A DNA stretch of 36,272 nt. It comes from Methylotenera_A sp040079935. Lineage in GTDB: Bacteria > Pseudomonadota > Gammaproteobacteria > Burkholderiales > Methylophilaceae. Positions 9,001 to 17,507 of the stretch are shown piece by piece (the first letter of the stretch is position 1; each line of letters begins with the position of its first letter). The stretch spans positions 1 through 36,272 of the forward strand of contig JBEBJI010000022.1 of the NCBI GenBank assembly GCA_040079935.1, read 5' to 3'. The notes below the pieces were generated by a model. It was not told the origin of the DNA. It saw nothing but the letters and a program-made list of their open reading frames with translations, and searched no databases. The position numbers and the translations under genes were made by a program.

Positions 9001-9534
9001 AATTTCAATATAAAAACGATTTGGAAACAACGCTGACCATGTTTTTGCAAGTGCGCCAGCAGCCGTATGGTTATTGGCTTGCAGGGCAGCGCCAATATCG
9101 CTTTGCGCATTACCTGAAATCAGCAATAACCCTTCCGTATCACTCAACCATTCTTGCTTAATCTCGGCGCGACCGCGATATTGATTCTCAAGATAAGCTT
9201 TACTGATGAGCTGGCAAAGTTTGAGGTAACCTGCATTATTTTGTACTAGCAATAAAAATCGAAACGCCTGGTCGCGATTTTTGCTATTTTCCAACCAAAG
9301 TTCGCAACCTAAAATCGGTTTAATGCCTTTTTCGCGCGCGGCTTTGTAAAACTTAATTGCACCAAATAAATTGCTTAAATCTGTCAGTGCCAGCGCTGGC
9401 ATGTCGTCTTTATTAGCCTGGGCGACATAATCGTCAATGCGCACAATGCCATCCACAACCGAATATTCGCTGTGGCAGCGCAAATGCACAAACTGCGGAT
9501 TTAAGCTTTCAGAATTTACTGGCGAATCTTGCAT
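6025..9534 (-). CDS. dnaE: DNA polymerase III alpha subunit
   Basis: Catalytic subunit of the replicative polymerase. 1169 residues, a full-length proteobacterial DnaE. An N-terminal PHP domain (FVHLRCHSEYSVVDG) is followed by the polymerase core with GPGRGSGAGSLVAY and the catalytic PDFDIDFCMDGRD, with the third aspartate in VKFDFLGLRTL. A helix-hairpin-helix region, an OB-fold (IAGVVTGVRIRMTQRGKMAIVTLDD) and a C-terminal tail follow. The ATG at 9534 has no Shine-Dalgarno sequence, and a TAAAAT box ends 6 bases before it, suggesting a leaderless transcript. A piece of the PHP domain coding DNA at 9067-9088 closely resembles the dispersed palindromic element. Confidence 0.98.
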   Translation of the reverse strand: MQDSPVNSESLNPQFVHLRCHSEYSVVDGIVRIDDYVAQANKDDMPALALTDLSNLFGAIKFYKAAREKGIKPILGCELWLENSKNRDQAFRFLLLVQNNAGYLKLCQLISKAYLENQYRGRAEIKQEWLSDTEGLLLISGNAQSDIGAALQANNHTAAGALAKTWSALFPNRFYIEIQRTNTDNAAQEALINQVLNLASQHDLPVVATHPIQFTTPGDFMAHEARTCISEGYMLADSRRPKNFTPEQYFKSQAQMCALFADIPEALANTVEIAKRCNLTIELGKNYLPNFPTPNGESLDIYLTQQSEIGLEARLQVLYADEKLREEKRPEYAERLAFECKMINRMGFAGYFLIVADFINWAKNNGVPVGPGRGSGAGSLVAYSLNITDLDPLAYNLLFERFLNPDRVSMPDFDIDFCMDGRDRVIDYVKQKYGLDAVSQIATFGTMAAKAVIRDVGRVLDLPFNFVDGIAKLIPLELGITLSAALEKEPQLQERRESEEEVAQLLELALRLEGLVRNVGMHAGGVLISPGKISDFSPIYCQADGASLVSQYDKDDVEAVGLVKFDFLGLRTLTILELALVNANKQRAIEDKLNTNENGTPADRSPLTFQSMPLNDKATYKLLKTANTTAVFQLESRGMKDMLKQALPDCFEDIIALVALYRPGPMDLIPDFCRRKHGKQRVEYPHPATESILKETYGIAVYQEQVMQIAQVVAGYSLGGADLLRRAMGKKKKEEMDAQRAVFTEGASKNGLNERQANELFDLLEKFAGYGFNKSHAAAYALVAYQTAYLKTHYPAAFLASTMSADMNNTDNIHLFFDDCAPNKVEVLPPDINQSGYRFEPINNSQILYGLGAVKGTGLAAIEVILAAREQDGPFKDLFDFCNRLDLRKVNRRVIESLIRVGAFDKLEPNRAALLAGVGMAVAAAEQNNSHAGQDSLFGGVAETKHELPNVPAWSPEQALIEEKAALGFYLSGHPFLNAKEDISQFVRGTLADLVPQEQPKLIAGVVTGVRIRMTQRGKMAIVTLDDAIARVDVVVGSELLNQYANLIKEDQLLVMEGRVSNDDFSGGIRVTARKIFNLASARSHFASMLKISCNGQSDAVKLTTILSPYCKKAADSDKKLCPVKIEYHNSQGQASLMLGEAWRVELQDELLQNLHAWLSVDNVKILYN
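9067..9088 (-). repeat. Element-like stretch inside dnaE
   Basis: Relative to the element copy at 31041, 20 of 22 bases match here (ATGGTTATTGGCTTGCAGGG and on). It encodes ALQANNHT in the PHP domain, in the same frame in which the chpA copy encodes ALEANIHA. Only the core and one arm are present. It may be a relic or convergence. Confidence 0.3.
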
Positions 9535-9540
9535 GCGGCT

Positions 9541-9546
9541 ATTTTA
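9541..9546 (-). promoter_or_regulatory. Putative -10 box for leaderless dnaE mRNA
   Basis: TAAAAT on the minus strand, six bases before the dnaE ATG, preceded by GGG. There is no Shine-Dalgarno sequence in between and no convincing -35 hexamer. Transcription starting 6-7 bases downstream would begin at the ATG itself. Confidence 0.4.
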
Positions 9547-9557
9547 CCCGCATGCAA

Positions 9558-9588
9558 AAAAAAACCGCTTACTTTTAGCGGTTTTTTT
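9558..9588 (-). terminator. Rho-independent terminator of the pil-chp operon
   Basis: AAAAAAACCGCT (9558-9569) and AGCGGTTTTTTT (9577-9588) pair across a 7-base loop. T-runs follow on both strands. It lies just after the chpA stop and just before dnaE, so it insulates the chemosensory operon from dnaE. Confidence 0.9.
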
Positions 9589-9609
9589 AACTATTTTTTA
9601 GTGTGCTAT

Positions 9610-12600
9610 TTAATGCAAAACGCGCTTGGAAGCCAGCAATTCGTTAACTTTACTAATCAATTCATCATCTTGCACGGGCTTACCAAAGAAGGCATCCACA
9701 CCGATTTCTCTGGCCAAGTTTTGATGTTTATCTGCCGTACGCGAGCTAATCATAATCAGCGGCGTATTTGCCGTGCGTGCATCATCACGAATGTTACGCG
9801 ACAAACCGAAACCATCCATACGTGGCATTTCGATGTCGGTTAAAATCGCATCTGGCGTGGTTTCTTGCAGCAATTGCATCGCATCCATACCATCTTTGGC
9901 CACCAATACTTCAAATCCTTCACGCTCTAATAATCGACCCAACACTTTACGCATGGTGAGTGAATCATCCACCACCAATATACGGCGTTTAACCACCGCT
10001 TTTGGTGCCTTGGCTTTAGTGGCTTTCACCACAACACTGCCTACCGCCAATAAATCGCGATTGGCCAATTGCACAGGGTTGATAATCAGCACGATGCTAC
10101 CATCGCCCGCCACCGTAGCGCCAACAATGCCTGGCACGCGTGCTAACTGCACACCAATCGGCTTCATCACCGCTTCCTGATTGCCGATGACCTCATCCAC
10201 ATGCAACGCGATATTATAAGACGCACTACGTAGAAGCAGCACAGATACATAAGCATGATCTTCTGGCTGATGTTCTTGATGATCCAGTAATTTAGATAAA
10301 TAATGCAGCGGATATTGCTTATCCGCCCACTTGATCTCGCCTGCCTTATAGGCGTTGATTAAATCTAGGCGTTTAATTTTTTGCGCTTGCTCAATCATAG
10401 CCACTGGTAAGGCATAAATGGCATCGCCTGAGCGCACCACCAATACTTGCGTGACTGAAAGCGTGACTGGCAATTGCACGTTAAACGTAGAACCTTTGCC
10501 GAACTCGCTGTTCAGATCCACTCGTCCGCCCAAGCCGCTCACATCGTTACGCACCACATCTAAGCCCACACCTCGGCCAGAGATTTGCGAAATTTTATCA
10601 GCAGTAGAAAAGCCCGATTCAAAAATTATCGACATCAACGCTTGTTCGCTAATTTCAGCATTCTCATTTAACAATTTGTTTTTAATGGATTTTTCTTTAA
10701 CTTTTTGTAAATTAATGCCAGCACCGTCATCGCTCACGGCAATATGAATTTCATCATTTTCTTGACGCACTTTTAATGTGATTGTGCCAGTATCGGGCTT
10801 GCCATTGGCTCTGCGCTCAGATGGCGCCTCGATACCGTGTGCAACTGCATTACGCAACAAATGCTCTAGCGGCGCACCCAGTCTATCTAGCACGCTGCGG
10901 TCAATTTCAGTATCTTCGCCATCAATCACTAAATCTACAGATTTTTTAAGTTCACGTGCAGTTTGTCGCACAATACGCTGCATACGCTCTGAAATTTGCT
11001 TGAAGGGCAACATACGCGCACTTAGCAGGCTCTGTTGCAAATCGCGATTCATACGGTTTTGCTGTTGCAAAGCCGCCTCAGATTGATCCAAATTGGCAAT
11101 CAAGCCAGTTTGAATGGTGCCTACGTCATTCACGCTTTCGGCAATCATGCGTGTAAGTTCTTGCAAGCGCGTGAATCGGTCAAACTCAAGTGGGTCAAAC
11201 GTTTCGTTGGTCTCTTGCAAAATACTCATGCGCGATTGCATTTGCGTTTCTGCTTCAATTTCCAGCTCACGCAAATAGCCACGCAAACGCGTCACACTTT
11301 CGGTTAAATCGTTAGAGGATTGCTTAAAGCCTGTTAATTCTCTATCTAAGCGAGAACGAATAATCGAAATCTCACCCGCATCATTAATTAGTCTATCCAA
11401 AGTGTCGGCGCGCATACGCAAAAATTGCGCTTTTCTGTCGGTCGTTCTGCCAGCAGGTTTTGCATCGTCCACTCTAATTTGATCGATAGTTTCCTCTGGT
11501 GTATTGCCCATGGTTTCATCAAAGAAAGCGCCAATTTTGTCCAACCCAGCAAACATATTGTCGAAATCAATCGCCTCATTTTTGCGCTTGAGCGAACGAA
11601 TTACATGGTCTTCTAGCTCATGCACCGCATCACCCAACGCAGATTGGCCAGCCATGCGAGCGCTACCCTTTAATGTATGTAGCGCACGCTGCAACGCGTC
11701 TGGGTGATCTGTTTGCTTAGGATTTGTGCGCCAGGCGCGTAACTCTGAACCAACTTCAGGTAATATTTCGTTGGCCTCTTCAATAAACATGGTCAGCAAC
11801 TCTTGATCAACCTGACCTGCTTCAAGGCCGCCTCTGAGCAAATAAGGCTTACCTTCTGTGATCAGTTTTACTTCAATGTCTGTGTTTTCTTCAGCGCTTT
11901 GTCGTTCTTCTGATTCAAATGCATCTCTTTCTGCATCGCTTGATTGCATCACAATTTCTTCATCAACATGCTCAGGCTCGGCAAATGTCACCGAAAGCTC
12001 TTTATTCTGTATGGCCAATTGCGTTGCTTGGCTAAGCACTTTAATGAGTGCGCTAGCAGCTCGCGGGTTGCGTTTCTCAGAAATTTTTTGCCACATGGCT
12101 GCTAATGATTTAACCGTGCTGGCGTACAAATCAAGATGTTGTGATGACCAAATGGCATTTATTTCGTCCAGCCAATGTTCCAGCGCACGGCCTAACTCGC
12201 CCATCTGTGTAAATTCTGCTGCCAACGCATTACTCGCAAGTGTGTGCGTAGCCACCCGCGCTTCTTTAGAAGGCAACAAGTTACTATCTGCCGTCAATTT
12301 GGCGACATCTTGCTCTAAAATTGAGACGTTTAGACCACTTTCTGTGACAAAAATATCGAAAAACGCGCGGCCCATTTTACGCGTACCGCCGATAATGACT
12401 TGCTCATCTGGTTTTTTCACTTTTGCTTTTTCGTCTGAGGCCACGCCTGCTTGCGCAAACGCCTCAACACGCGCCACCCAAGCTTCTTGATTCACATCCA
12501 CTTGGTTATTGGCACGCAATTCTGCCGCCCAACCTGCAAACGCCGCCGACACTTGCTCAAGAGAAAGAATTTGCTGTGTATTTAGCGTAGATTTTTTATC

Positions 12601-14742
12601 TAGCACATCATTTAAAAAGAACTCAACTTTGCCAGCAATCTCGCCTAGCGCACTTAAGCCTACCGTGCGGCCGCTACCTTTAAGCGTATGAAAACTGCGG
12701 CGCACCTCAACGAGCGCTTCTTTATCAGTTGCATTGACGCGCAATGCCTGGCAATTTTGTGCAATGTGTGCCAATACTTCTTCAGCTTCGGTAAGGTAAA
12801 TATCCAGCAATTCCGCATCAAAAGCTTTATCAACCACGGTTGGGCCGTCAGCAATTTCGGGTGTTGCAGGTGTTGCAGGTGTTGCAGGTGTCGCTTGTAC
12901 TTTCTCTTGAACTGTTCGAATATCGACCACGCCAACACCCGCATGGATATTGGCTTCCAGGGCATGTTCTGGCGCTTCATTTGTTACTTCAGCAACATCC
13001 AAACCAGCCTCTGCAAGCGCTGCATTTAAGCGTTGCAAGGCACCTTCAAGCGCCTGTTCAGATTCTGGGCGAACTTTCGGCATTTCATCTGCGTACAAAC
13101 CCACCATACTCAAGCTTTCTGCAACTAGCTCAAAATGCGCTTGGCTAGGAACATAACCAACTTGCTGAAAGTGTTGAATAAAGCTGTTGCAAGCATTGGT
13201 AATTGCAGTCGGCATAGCGATGCCCAACATTTCAAATACTGCAGCTACTTGCTTAAGCGGTTGCGGAGTGAGCGTTAATGGGGCAGTTTCTGTTGGATTA
13301 CGGAAGAAGCTATCCAACGCTTGCTCCACAATTTTGAGAGATTCCTGAATATGTATCACTACTGCTTTTACTGTATCGCGATCAAGCTCGCCAGCTCTAT
13401 CACCTTCGAGCTTATCGTAAATCTCACCCGATGAAATCGCCTCTAAACGCAGCAATTCAGAATGCAGTTTTTGGATGCGATCTGGGTCTAAATTTTGGTA
13501 ATGATGCAGTGAAGTTTCAATTAAATTAAGCGCTGCAGCAATTTCAATTAATGCAGCATGATTTACTTTGCTTGCATCATCGCGTAGCGTATTGCTGGCT
13601 TGTTGCAACACCGAATAAACGTCCACAATCAGCACCTGACTTAGGTTCTGAGTAATCGCGCAGCTGGTAGCTAGCGTATCCGAAAACTTAGTAATCAACA
13701 CGTTATCCAAATGCACTAGTGCCTGCCCAGCATTGGCATCCATCTTGCTAAAGTCAATGGTATTAGAAATCTCGTCCCACAACTCTTTTAACTTTTCCAA
13801 TTCTTCAATGAGCTGTTGCACTAAAGCAGTTTCATCTGCACCAATACTATCCCCAATGTAATTGGCAGACGATCTTTTATCAATGAGCTGATCCAGCTCA
13901 AATACCTCTTTTACCTGATGCACGCTAGCTTTATCGATATCGCTAATCGCAACGTAATACAAAATATCTCGCAGTAAATTGTTATGCGGCCTATTCACTC
14001 CATCAGCAAATTGACGCAACTCTTGATCCAACTTGCGACAAAGTCGTTTTGCACCAGAATTTTCAGCAATTTCTTTTTGCTCTAACGATTCCGCAAACGC
14101 ACTGGCCGCCCACCATAAAGTCTTATTGCTAGTTTTTTGTTGTGCTTGGCTAACATTGCTAACTGCCGTTGCCATCGTCTCAACTGCGCTTATTTGCTTG
14201 GTTTGCAGCCAGTTAAGCAGCGATTTTTGATACGCAACGCGCTGTTCCACCATAAATGCTACGTATTCAGACTCGCTGAGCTCTTTACTAGGCAAGCTCT
14301 TAGGCGCGCTATTACTGGTATCAGGGAAAAATAATTCGCTTTCCTCTAAGGTTTCACCTTGTGCTTTGACGATAGGATTTAACACGGAATATAAGCGTAA
14401 AGGTATATCAGGCGAACCATTAAGCAAATCTTGCAGATAAGACTGTAATGACTTTACGGCTTTTTCAAATGCATCAATTAACTCTGGCGTAGCATTAATT
14501 GTTTTTTTCTCTAATTTTCCAGCAAGCTTTTCTAACTCGCTACAAAAACGTTTACAACCTTCCAAACCCACCATATCCAGCGCACCAGAAGCTTGATACA
14601 AACTGGTTTGCGAAAAGCGCATAGGAGAAGTGTCATGCATATTGCCTTGCACCGTACTGACGTTAGCCAATACAGAATCAAGCAATTGATTTATTTGGTC
14701 TTTAACCCAATTTAGCGGGCCGCTATCAAAATTTTCTGCCAC
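9610..14742 (-). CDS. chpA: Type IV pilus chemosensory hybrid histidine kinase (ChpA/PilL)
   Basis: 1710-residue CheA-type kinase controlling type IV pili. In order: an N-terminal helical Hpt-like region without the histidine motif (PilL N-terminal type); an Ala/Pro linker with an (ATP)n repeat; Hpt 1 with H685 in FHTLKGSGRTVG; a degenerate Hpt-like segment with H833 in THTLASNALAAEF; Hpt 2 with H1022 in LHTLKGSARMAG; a dimerisation region; a HATPase (HLLRNAVAHGIEAP, DDGAGI, GRGVGLDVV); a CheW-like domain; and a C-terminal receiver (RRILVVDDSL, LTDIEMPRMDG, KPV). The start is GTG at 14742 with GGAG nine bases upstream. It is the last gene of pilGHIJ-chpA. Fewer Hpt domains are recognisable than in Pseudomonas aeruginosa ChpA. 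A palindromic-element core is embedded in the linker. Confidence 0.95.
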   Translation of the reverse strand: MAENFDSGPLNWVKDQINQLLDSVLANVSTVQGNMHDTSPMRFSQTSLYQASGALDMVGLEGCKRFCSELEKLAGKLEKKTINATPELIDAFEKAVKSLQSYLQDLLNGSPDIPLRLYSVLNPIVKAQGETLEESELFFPDTSNSAPKSLPSKELSESEYVAFMVEQRVAYQKSLLNWLQTKQISAVETMATAVSNVSQAQQKTSNKTLWWAASAFAESLEQKEIAENSGAKRLCRKLDQELRQFADGVNRPHNNLLRDILYYVAISDIDKASVHQVKEVFELDQLIDKRSSANYIGDSIGADETALVQQLIEELEKLKELWDEISNTIDFSKMDANAGQALVHLDNVLITKFSDTLATSCAITQNLSQVLIVDVYSVLQQASNTLRDDASKVNHAALIEIAAALNLIETSLHHYQNLDPDRIQKLHSELLRLEAISSGEIYDKLEGDRAGELDRDTVKAVVIHIQESLKIVEQALDSFFRNPTETAPLTLTPQPLKQVAAVFEMLGIAMPTAITNACNSFIQHFQQVGYVPSQAHFELVAESLSMVGLYADEMPKVRPESEQALEGALQRLNAALAEAGLDVAEVTNEAPEHALEANIHAGVGVVDIRTVQEKVQATPATPATPATPEIADGPTVVDKAFDAELLDIYLTEAEEVLAHIAQNCQALRVNATDKEALVEVRRSFHTLKGSGRTVGLSALGEIAGKVEFFLNDVLDKKSTLNTQQILSLEQVSAAFAGWAAELRANNQVDVNQEAWVARVEAFAQAGVASDEKAKVKKPDEQVIIGGTRKMGRAFFDIFVTESGLNVSILEQDVAKLTADSNLLPSKEARVATHTLASNALAAEFTQMGELGRALEHWLDEINAIWSSQHLDLYASTVKSLAAMWQKISEKRNPRAASALIKVLSQATQLAIQNKELSVTFAEPEHVDEEIVMQSSDAERDAFESEERQSAEENTDIEVKLITEGKPYLLRGGLEAGQVDQELLTMFIEEANEILPEVGSELRAWRTNPKQTDHPDALQRALHTLKGSARMAGQSALGDAVHELEDHVIRSLKRKNEAIDFDNMFAGLDKIGAFFDETMGNTPEETIDQIRVDDAKPAGRTTDRKAQFLRMRADTLDRLINDAGEISIIRSRLDRELTGFKQSSNDLTESVTRLRGYLRELEIEAETQMQSRMSILQETNETFDPLEFDRFTRLQELTRMIAESVNDVGTIQTGLIANLDQSEAALQQQNRMNRDLQQSLLSARMLPFKQISERMQRIVRQTARELKKSVDLVIDGEDTEIDRSVLDRLGAPLEHLLRNAVAHGIEAPSERRANGKPDTGTITLKVRQENDEIHIAVSDDGAGINLQKVKEKSIKNKLLNENAEISEQALMSIIFESGFSTADKISQISGRGVGLDVVRNDVSGLGGRVDLNSEFGKGSTFNVQLPVTLSVTQVLVVRSGDAIYALPVAMIEQAQKIKRLDLINAYKAGEIKWADKQYPLHYLSKLLDHQEHQPEDHAYVSVLLLRSASYNIALHVDEVIGNQEAVMKPIGVQLARVPGIVGATVAGDGSIVLIINPVQLANRDLLAVGSVVVKATKAKAPKAVVKRRILVVDDSLTMRKVLGRLLEREGFEVLVAKDGMDAMQLLQETTPDAILTDIEMPRMDGFGLSRNIRDDARTANTPLIMISSRTADKHQNLAREIGVDAFFGKPVQDDELISKVNELLASKRVLH
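12860..12895 (-). repeat. Short 9-base tandem repeat in the chpA linker
   Basis: Three exact copies of GGTGTTGCA (12860-12886) and a degenerate fourth encode an Ala-Thr-Pro repeat between the N-terminal region and the first Hpt domain. The unit is a multiple of three, so copy-number changes keep the frame and alter only the length of a flexible tether. Confidence 0.85.
12938..12965 (-). repeat. Dispersed palindromic element core embedded in frame in chpA
   Basis: The core CCGCATGGATATTGGCTT plus the right arm CAGGGCAT matches the reverse complement of the intergenic element at 31041 with only two differences. The left arm is missing. It encodes EHALEANIHAG in the low-complexity linker, a place that would tolerate an insertion. 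Confidence 0.65.
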
Positions 14743-14772
14743 CTAATCTTACTCCAAAAAAATAGGTGAGAT

Positions 14773-16512
14773 TTAAGCCAATTTAAAGCCGGCAACAGAG
14801 TCACGCAACTCTTCCGATAGCTTGGTCAATTCGCCAACCGACGCTGTTGTCTGCTTGGTACCCTCTGTGGTCAAGGTAGTAATTTCCTGAATTTGTTGCA
14901 TGTTTTTTGTCACCGTTGTCGCCACTTCGGTTTGCGCCTCTGTAGCTGCAGAAATCGATTGAATCAATCGCGCCAAGCTATTCGAAACAGTTTCAATCTC
15001 GGTCAGCGCTTTACCCGCCTCATCTGAAAGTCGAGCACCTTCAACCACACCCTCAGTGCTTCTTTCCATCGCAGAAACCGCACTGTTGGTATCGGTTTGA
15101 ATCGTTTTAACAATCGCACCAATCTGTTTAGTCGCTTCAGATGAACGCTCCGCCAAGCGCTGCACCTCTTCCGCAACCACTGTAAAGCCGCGCCCCGCCT
15201 CACCTGCGGACGCCGCTTGAATCGCCGCGTTCAGCGCCAGAATATTTGTTTGTTCAGTAATATCCGAAATCAGCTCCACAATCTCGCCAATCTCTTGCGA
15301 GCTTTCACCCAAACGTTTAATTCGTTTTGAGGTTTCCTGAATTTGTTCACGAATACCATTCATACCAGCAATAGTGTTCTGCACTGCCTGCGAGCCCATC
15401 GTAGCGGCTTGCAGTGAGCGCTGCGCCACCTGTGAGGCCTGACTTGCATTAGTGGACACTTGCAAGATGGAACGCGTCATATTGTTAACCGCTTCGGTAG
15501 TTTCTGTAATTTGCTGTGATTGTAATTCCGCCGCTTCCAGCAACGCAACAGATGTACTCTGCGCCTCACTGGACGCCGTGTTTACTTGCTCAGAGGCCCG
15601 GTTAATACCCGTTACCAAGTCACGCAAGCTATCAATGGTATAGTTAATTGAGTCGGCAATCGCGCCAGTAATGTTCTCGCGCACTTCCGCGCGTACGGTT
15701 AAGTCGCCATCTGCCAAATCGCCCATTTCATCCAGCAAGTTCAACACCGCCATTTGATTGGCTTGGCCGTCATTTTCCAGCATCAGCACCGCACTATTGA
15801 TGGTTTTAGCTGACCGCATACCAAAAAAGTAAATCGCCGCAATAATGCCTGCAGCCAACAAACTCAAGCCGATCAAGGAGTACTGCAAAAGCTTGTTTGT
15901 TTCATAGGCGGTTTGCACGCCTTCTTTTTCCACAGCAACAGTAAATGCCTGCACCAAACTAGCATTCATCACATAAGTTTTTTCCAACTCATTCAGCGCT
16001 GCCAAAGTTGCCTCGACCGACCCCGACTGGATTGCCGGCAAAAACTCTCTCTTATAAAGATTAAAAAAGTTTTTGCCAGATGCCTCTAGTGCTTTATAAG
16101 GGCCTCTTAGCGCGTCAGACACATTGTGCCCTACCCCCCAGCGCGCGGTTGATGCTTCCCATAACTTTTCATGCTTTTCAAATTCCTTTACCCGCGCATC
16201 AATACGCTTGGCATCGCCCGCCACCAATGCCAAGTACATTTCATTGGCACGCGCATACGGCTCCACCACAAACAAGGGCGGCGGCAACATATCTGCACGC
16301 AAGTCGTCCGCAGCTTTAATTTGGTTATACATCGGCCCATTCACGCGCACCTGGTTAAGTACGTAGTACGAAAGGGCAACAAACACCAGCAAACCAAAAA
16401 TAGGCAGAAGCGTTTGCTGACGGCCAGTATCGCCAGTCGCCGCGCCACTGCTTGCCTTGCCGCTAAGCAATTGTTTAATTTTTGCTGGAATATATTTTAT
16501 ATTAAATGCCAT
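14773..16512 (-). CDS. pilJ: Type IV pilus methyl-accepting chemotaxis receptor PilJ
   Basis: Inner-membrane receptor feeding the Pil-Chp kinase. 579 residues, shorter than the roughly 680 of Pseudomonas PilJ. There is a short cytoplasmic head, TM1 (about 36-54, LLPIFGLLVFVALSYYVL), a periplasmic helical sensor domain (about 55-205), TM2 (about 210-230, SLIGLSLLAAGIIAAIYFF), a HAMP-like segment, then a long signalling coiled coil with the hairpin tip EQTNILALNAAIQAASAGEA. The ATG has AAAGGGAA upstream. It lies 30 bases before chpA. The second periplasmic PilJ domain may be absent, given the length. Confidence 0.94.
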   Translation of the reverse strand: MAFNIKYIPAKIKQLLSGKASSGAATGDTGRQQTLLPIFGLLVFVALSYYVLNQVRVNGPMYNQIKAADDLRADMLPPPLFVVEPYARANEMYLALVAGDAKRIDARVKEFEKHEKLWEASTARWGVGHNVSDALRGPYKALEASGKNFFNLYKREFLPAIQSGSVEATLAALNELEKTYVMNASLVQAFTVAVEKEGVQTAYETNKLLQYSLIGLSLLAAGIIAAIYFFGMRSAKTINSAVLMLENDGQANQMAVLNLLDEMGDLADGDLTVRAEVRENITGAIADSINYTIDSLRDLVTGINRASEQVNTASSEAQSTSVALLEAAELQSQQITETTEAVNNMTRSILQVSTNASQASQVAQRSLQAATMGSQAVQNTIAGMNGIREQIQETSKRIKRLGESSQEIGEIVELISDITEQTNILALNAAIQAASAGEAGRGFTVVAEEVQRLAERSSEATKQIGAIVKTIQTDTNSAVSAMERSTEGVVEGARLSDEAGKALTEIETVSNSLARLIQSISAATEAQTEVATTVTKNMQQIQEITTLTTEGTKQTTASVGELTKLSEELRDSVAGFKLA

Positions 16513-16576
16513 TTGCTGTTCCCTTTAACTTCCTCATTGATGCGATGAATAATTTCTCAACCCTAATCGCTTAACA

Positions 16577-17101
16577 TTAAGCAACATACGGTATTGCAAA
16601 TTCTTTTGAGTGCACTAGCTTGTCGCAATCTAGTATGTGCCAGACGCGATTTTCTTGATCTTGATAGGTTTGCGCTTTTAAACACGCACTTTCTTCTGCC
16701 ACTTCTTTACGCAATTGCATTTCGTCTAGCTTGCGTAAGCCAATCATTTTATCCACTACAAATGCCACATTCGACGTCACCGCATCGCTCATCAACAGCA
16801 GACGCGCGTTAGATGAAATGGTAGTAAAGGTATTTTCCAACATTTGCGCCAAATCATTAATGGCGTATAACACGCCGCGCACATTGGCCACGCCTAAAAA
16901 CCAAGGCTTAACTATCGGCACACGGTGAATATCGGCAATGGGTAATGTCTCCGAAATTTCTTGCAAATTCACCAACACATTTTTACTGCCAATGACCACT
17001 CCCAAATAGCCTGCGGGCGCTTCTGCGCCTGCCTTTTTAGCATCTTCTAGCCTAGCTAAAATACTGGTTTGATAATCGCGTAAATGTGATTCTCTTGCCA
17101 T
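16577..17101 (-). CDS. pilI: CheW-like adaptor PilI
   Basis: Scaffold protein linking the PilJ receptor to the ChpA kinase. 174 residues with a single CheW domain (about 25-165; GYLGVVIGSKNVLVNL, PWFLGVANVRGVLYAINDLAQML, VAFVVDKMIGL). It starts 3 bases after the pilH stop (TAA GGC ATG), so translation is probably coupled. There is a 64-base gap to pilJ downstream. Confidence 0.93.
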   Translation of the reverse strand: MARESHLRDYQTSILARLEDAKKAGAEAPAGYLGVVIGSKNVLVNLQEISETLPIADIHRVPIVKPWFLGVANVRGVLYAINDLAQMLENTFTTISSNARLLLMSDAVTSNVAFVVDKMIGLRKLDEMQLRKEVAEESACLKAQTYQDQENRVWHILDCDKLVHSKEFAIPYVA

Positions 17102-17104
17102 GCC

Positions 17105-17470
17105 TTAACCTAATTTGGAAATAATTGCTTGTAACTCAGCTTTGACAATTGGCTTTTGCACACAAGCTTTAGCACCCATTTTTTCCGCCCACGTGTGGTC
17201 TGTTACCTGCAATTTGCCCGAGCATAAAACCACAGGAATTTTTGCAGTTAATGGGTCTTTGCCCAGCGTGCGCGTGGCTTGGAAGCCTGTTAAGCCAGTC
17301 ATAATGATATCCATGATAATTAAATCAGGTTTGATTTCAGCAGCACGCTCTACGCAAGCCTCGCCGCTTTCCAGCGCTATCACCACATAACCTTGCGCTT
17401 CTAATATTTCCGTTAAATAAAATCGATCCGTTGCAGAATCATCCACGATTAAAATTTTATTAATTGCCAT
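17105..17470 (-). CDS. pilH: Single-domain response regulator PilH
   Basis: CheY-like regulator of the pilus system. By analogy with Pseudomonas it acts in retraction or as a phosphate sink. 121 residues, receiver only: acidic pair DD (10-11), phosphoacceptor D54 in IIMDIIMTG, and K106 in VQKPI. The usual IMMP turn is replaced by IIMTGLTG, typical of PilH-type receivers. GGAG precedes the ATG. It sits between pilG and pilI. Confidence 0.92.
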   Translation of the reverse strand: MAINKILIVDDSATDRFYLTEILEAQGYVVIALESGEACVERAAEIKPDLIIMDIIMTGLTGFQATRTLGKDPLTAKIPVVLCSGKLQVTDHTWAEKMGAKACVQKPIVKAELQAIISKLG

Positions 17471-17507
17471 TACAAATTCTCCAAAGGTTGACTCTCAAAA
17501 AAAATAA

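Noticed and set aside
11858..12490. 210-codon plus-strand open frame opposite chpA
   Set aside because: It is antisense to well-supported coding sequence, rich in Ser/Ala/Cys as expected of a shadow frame, and has no recognisable domain.
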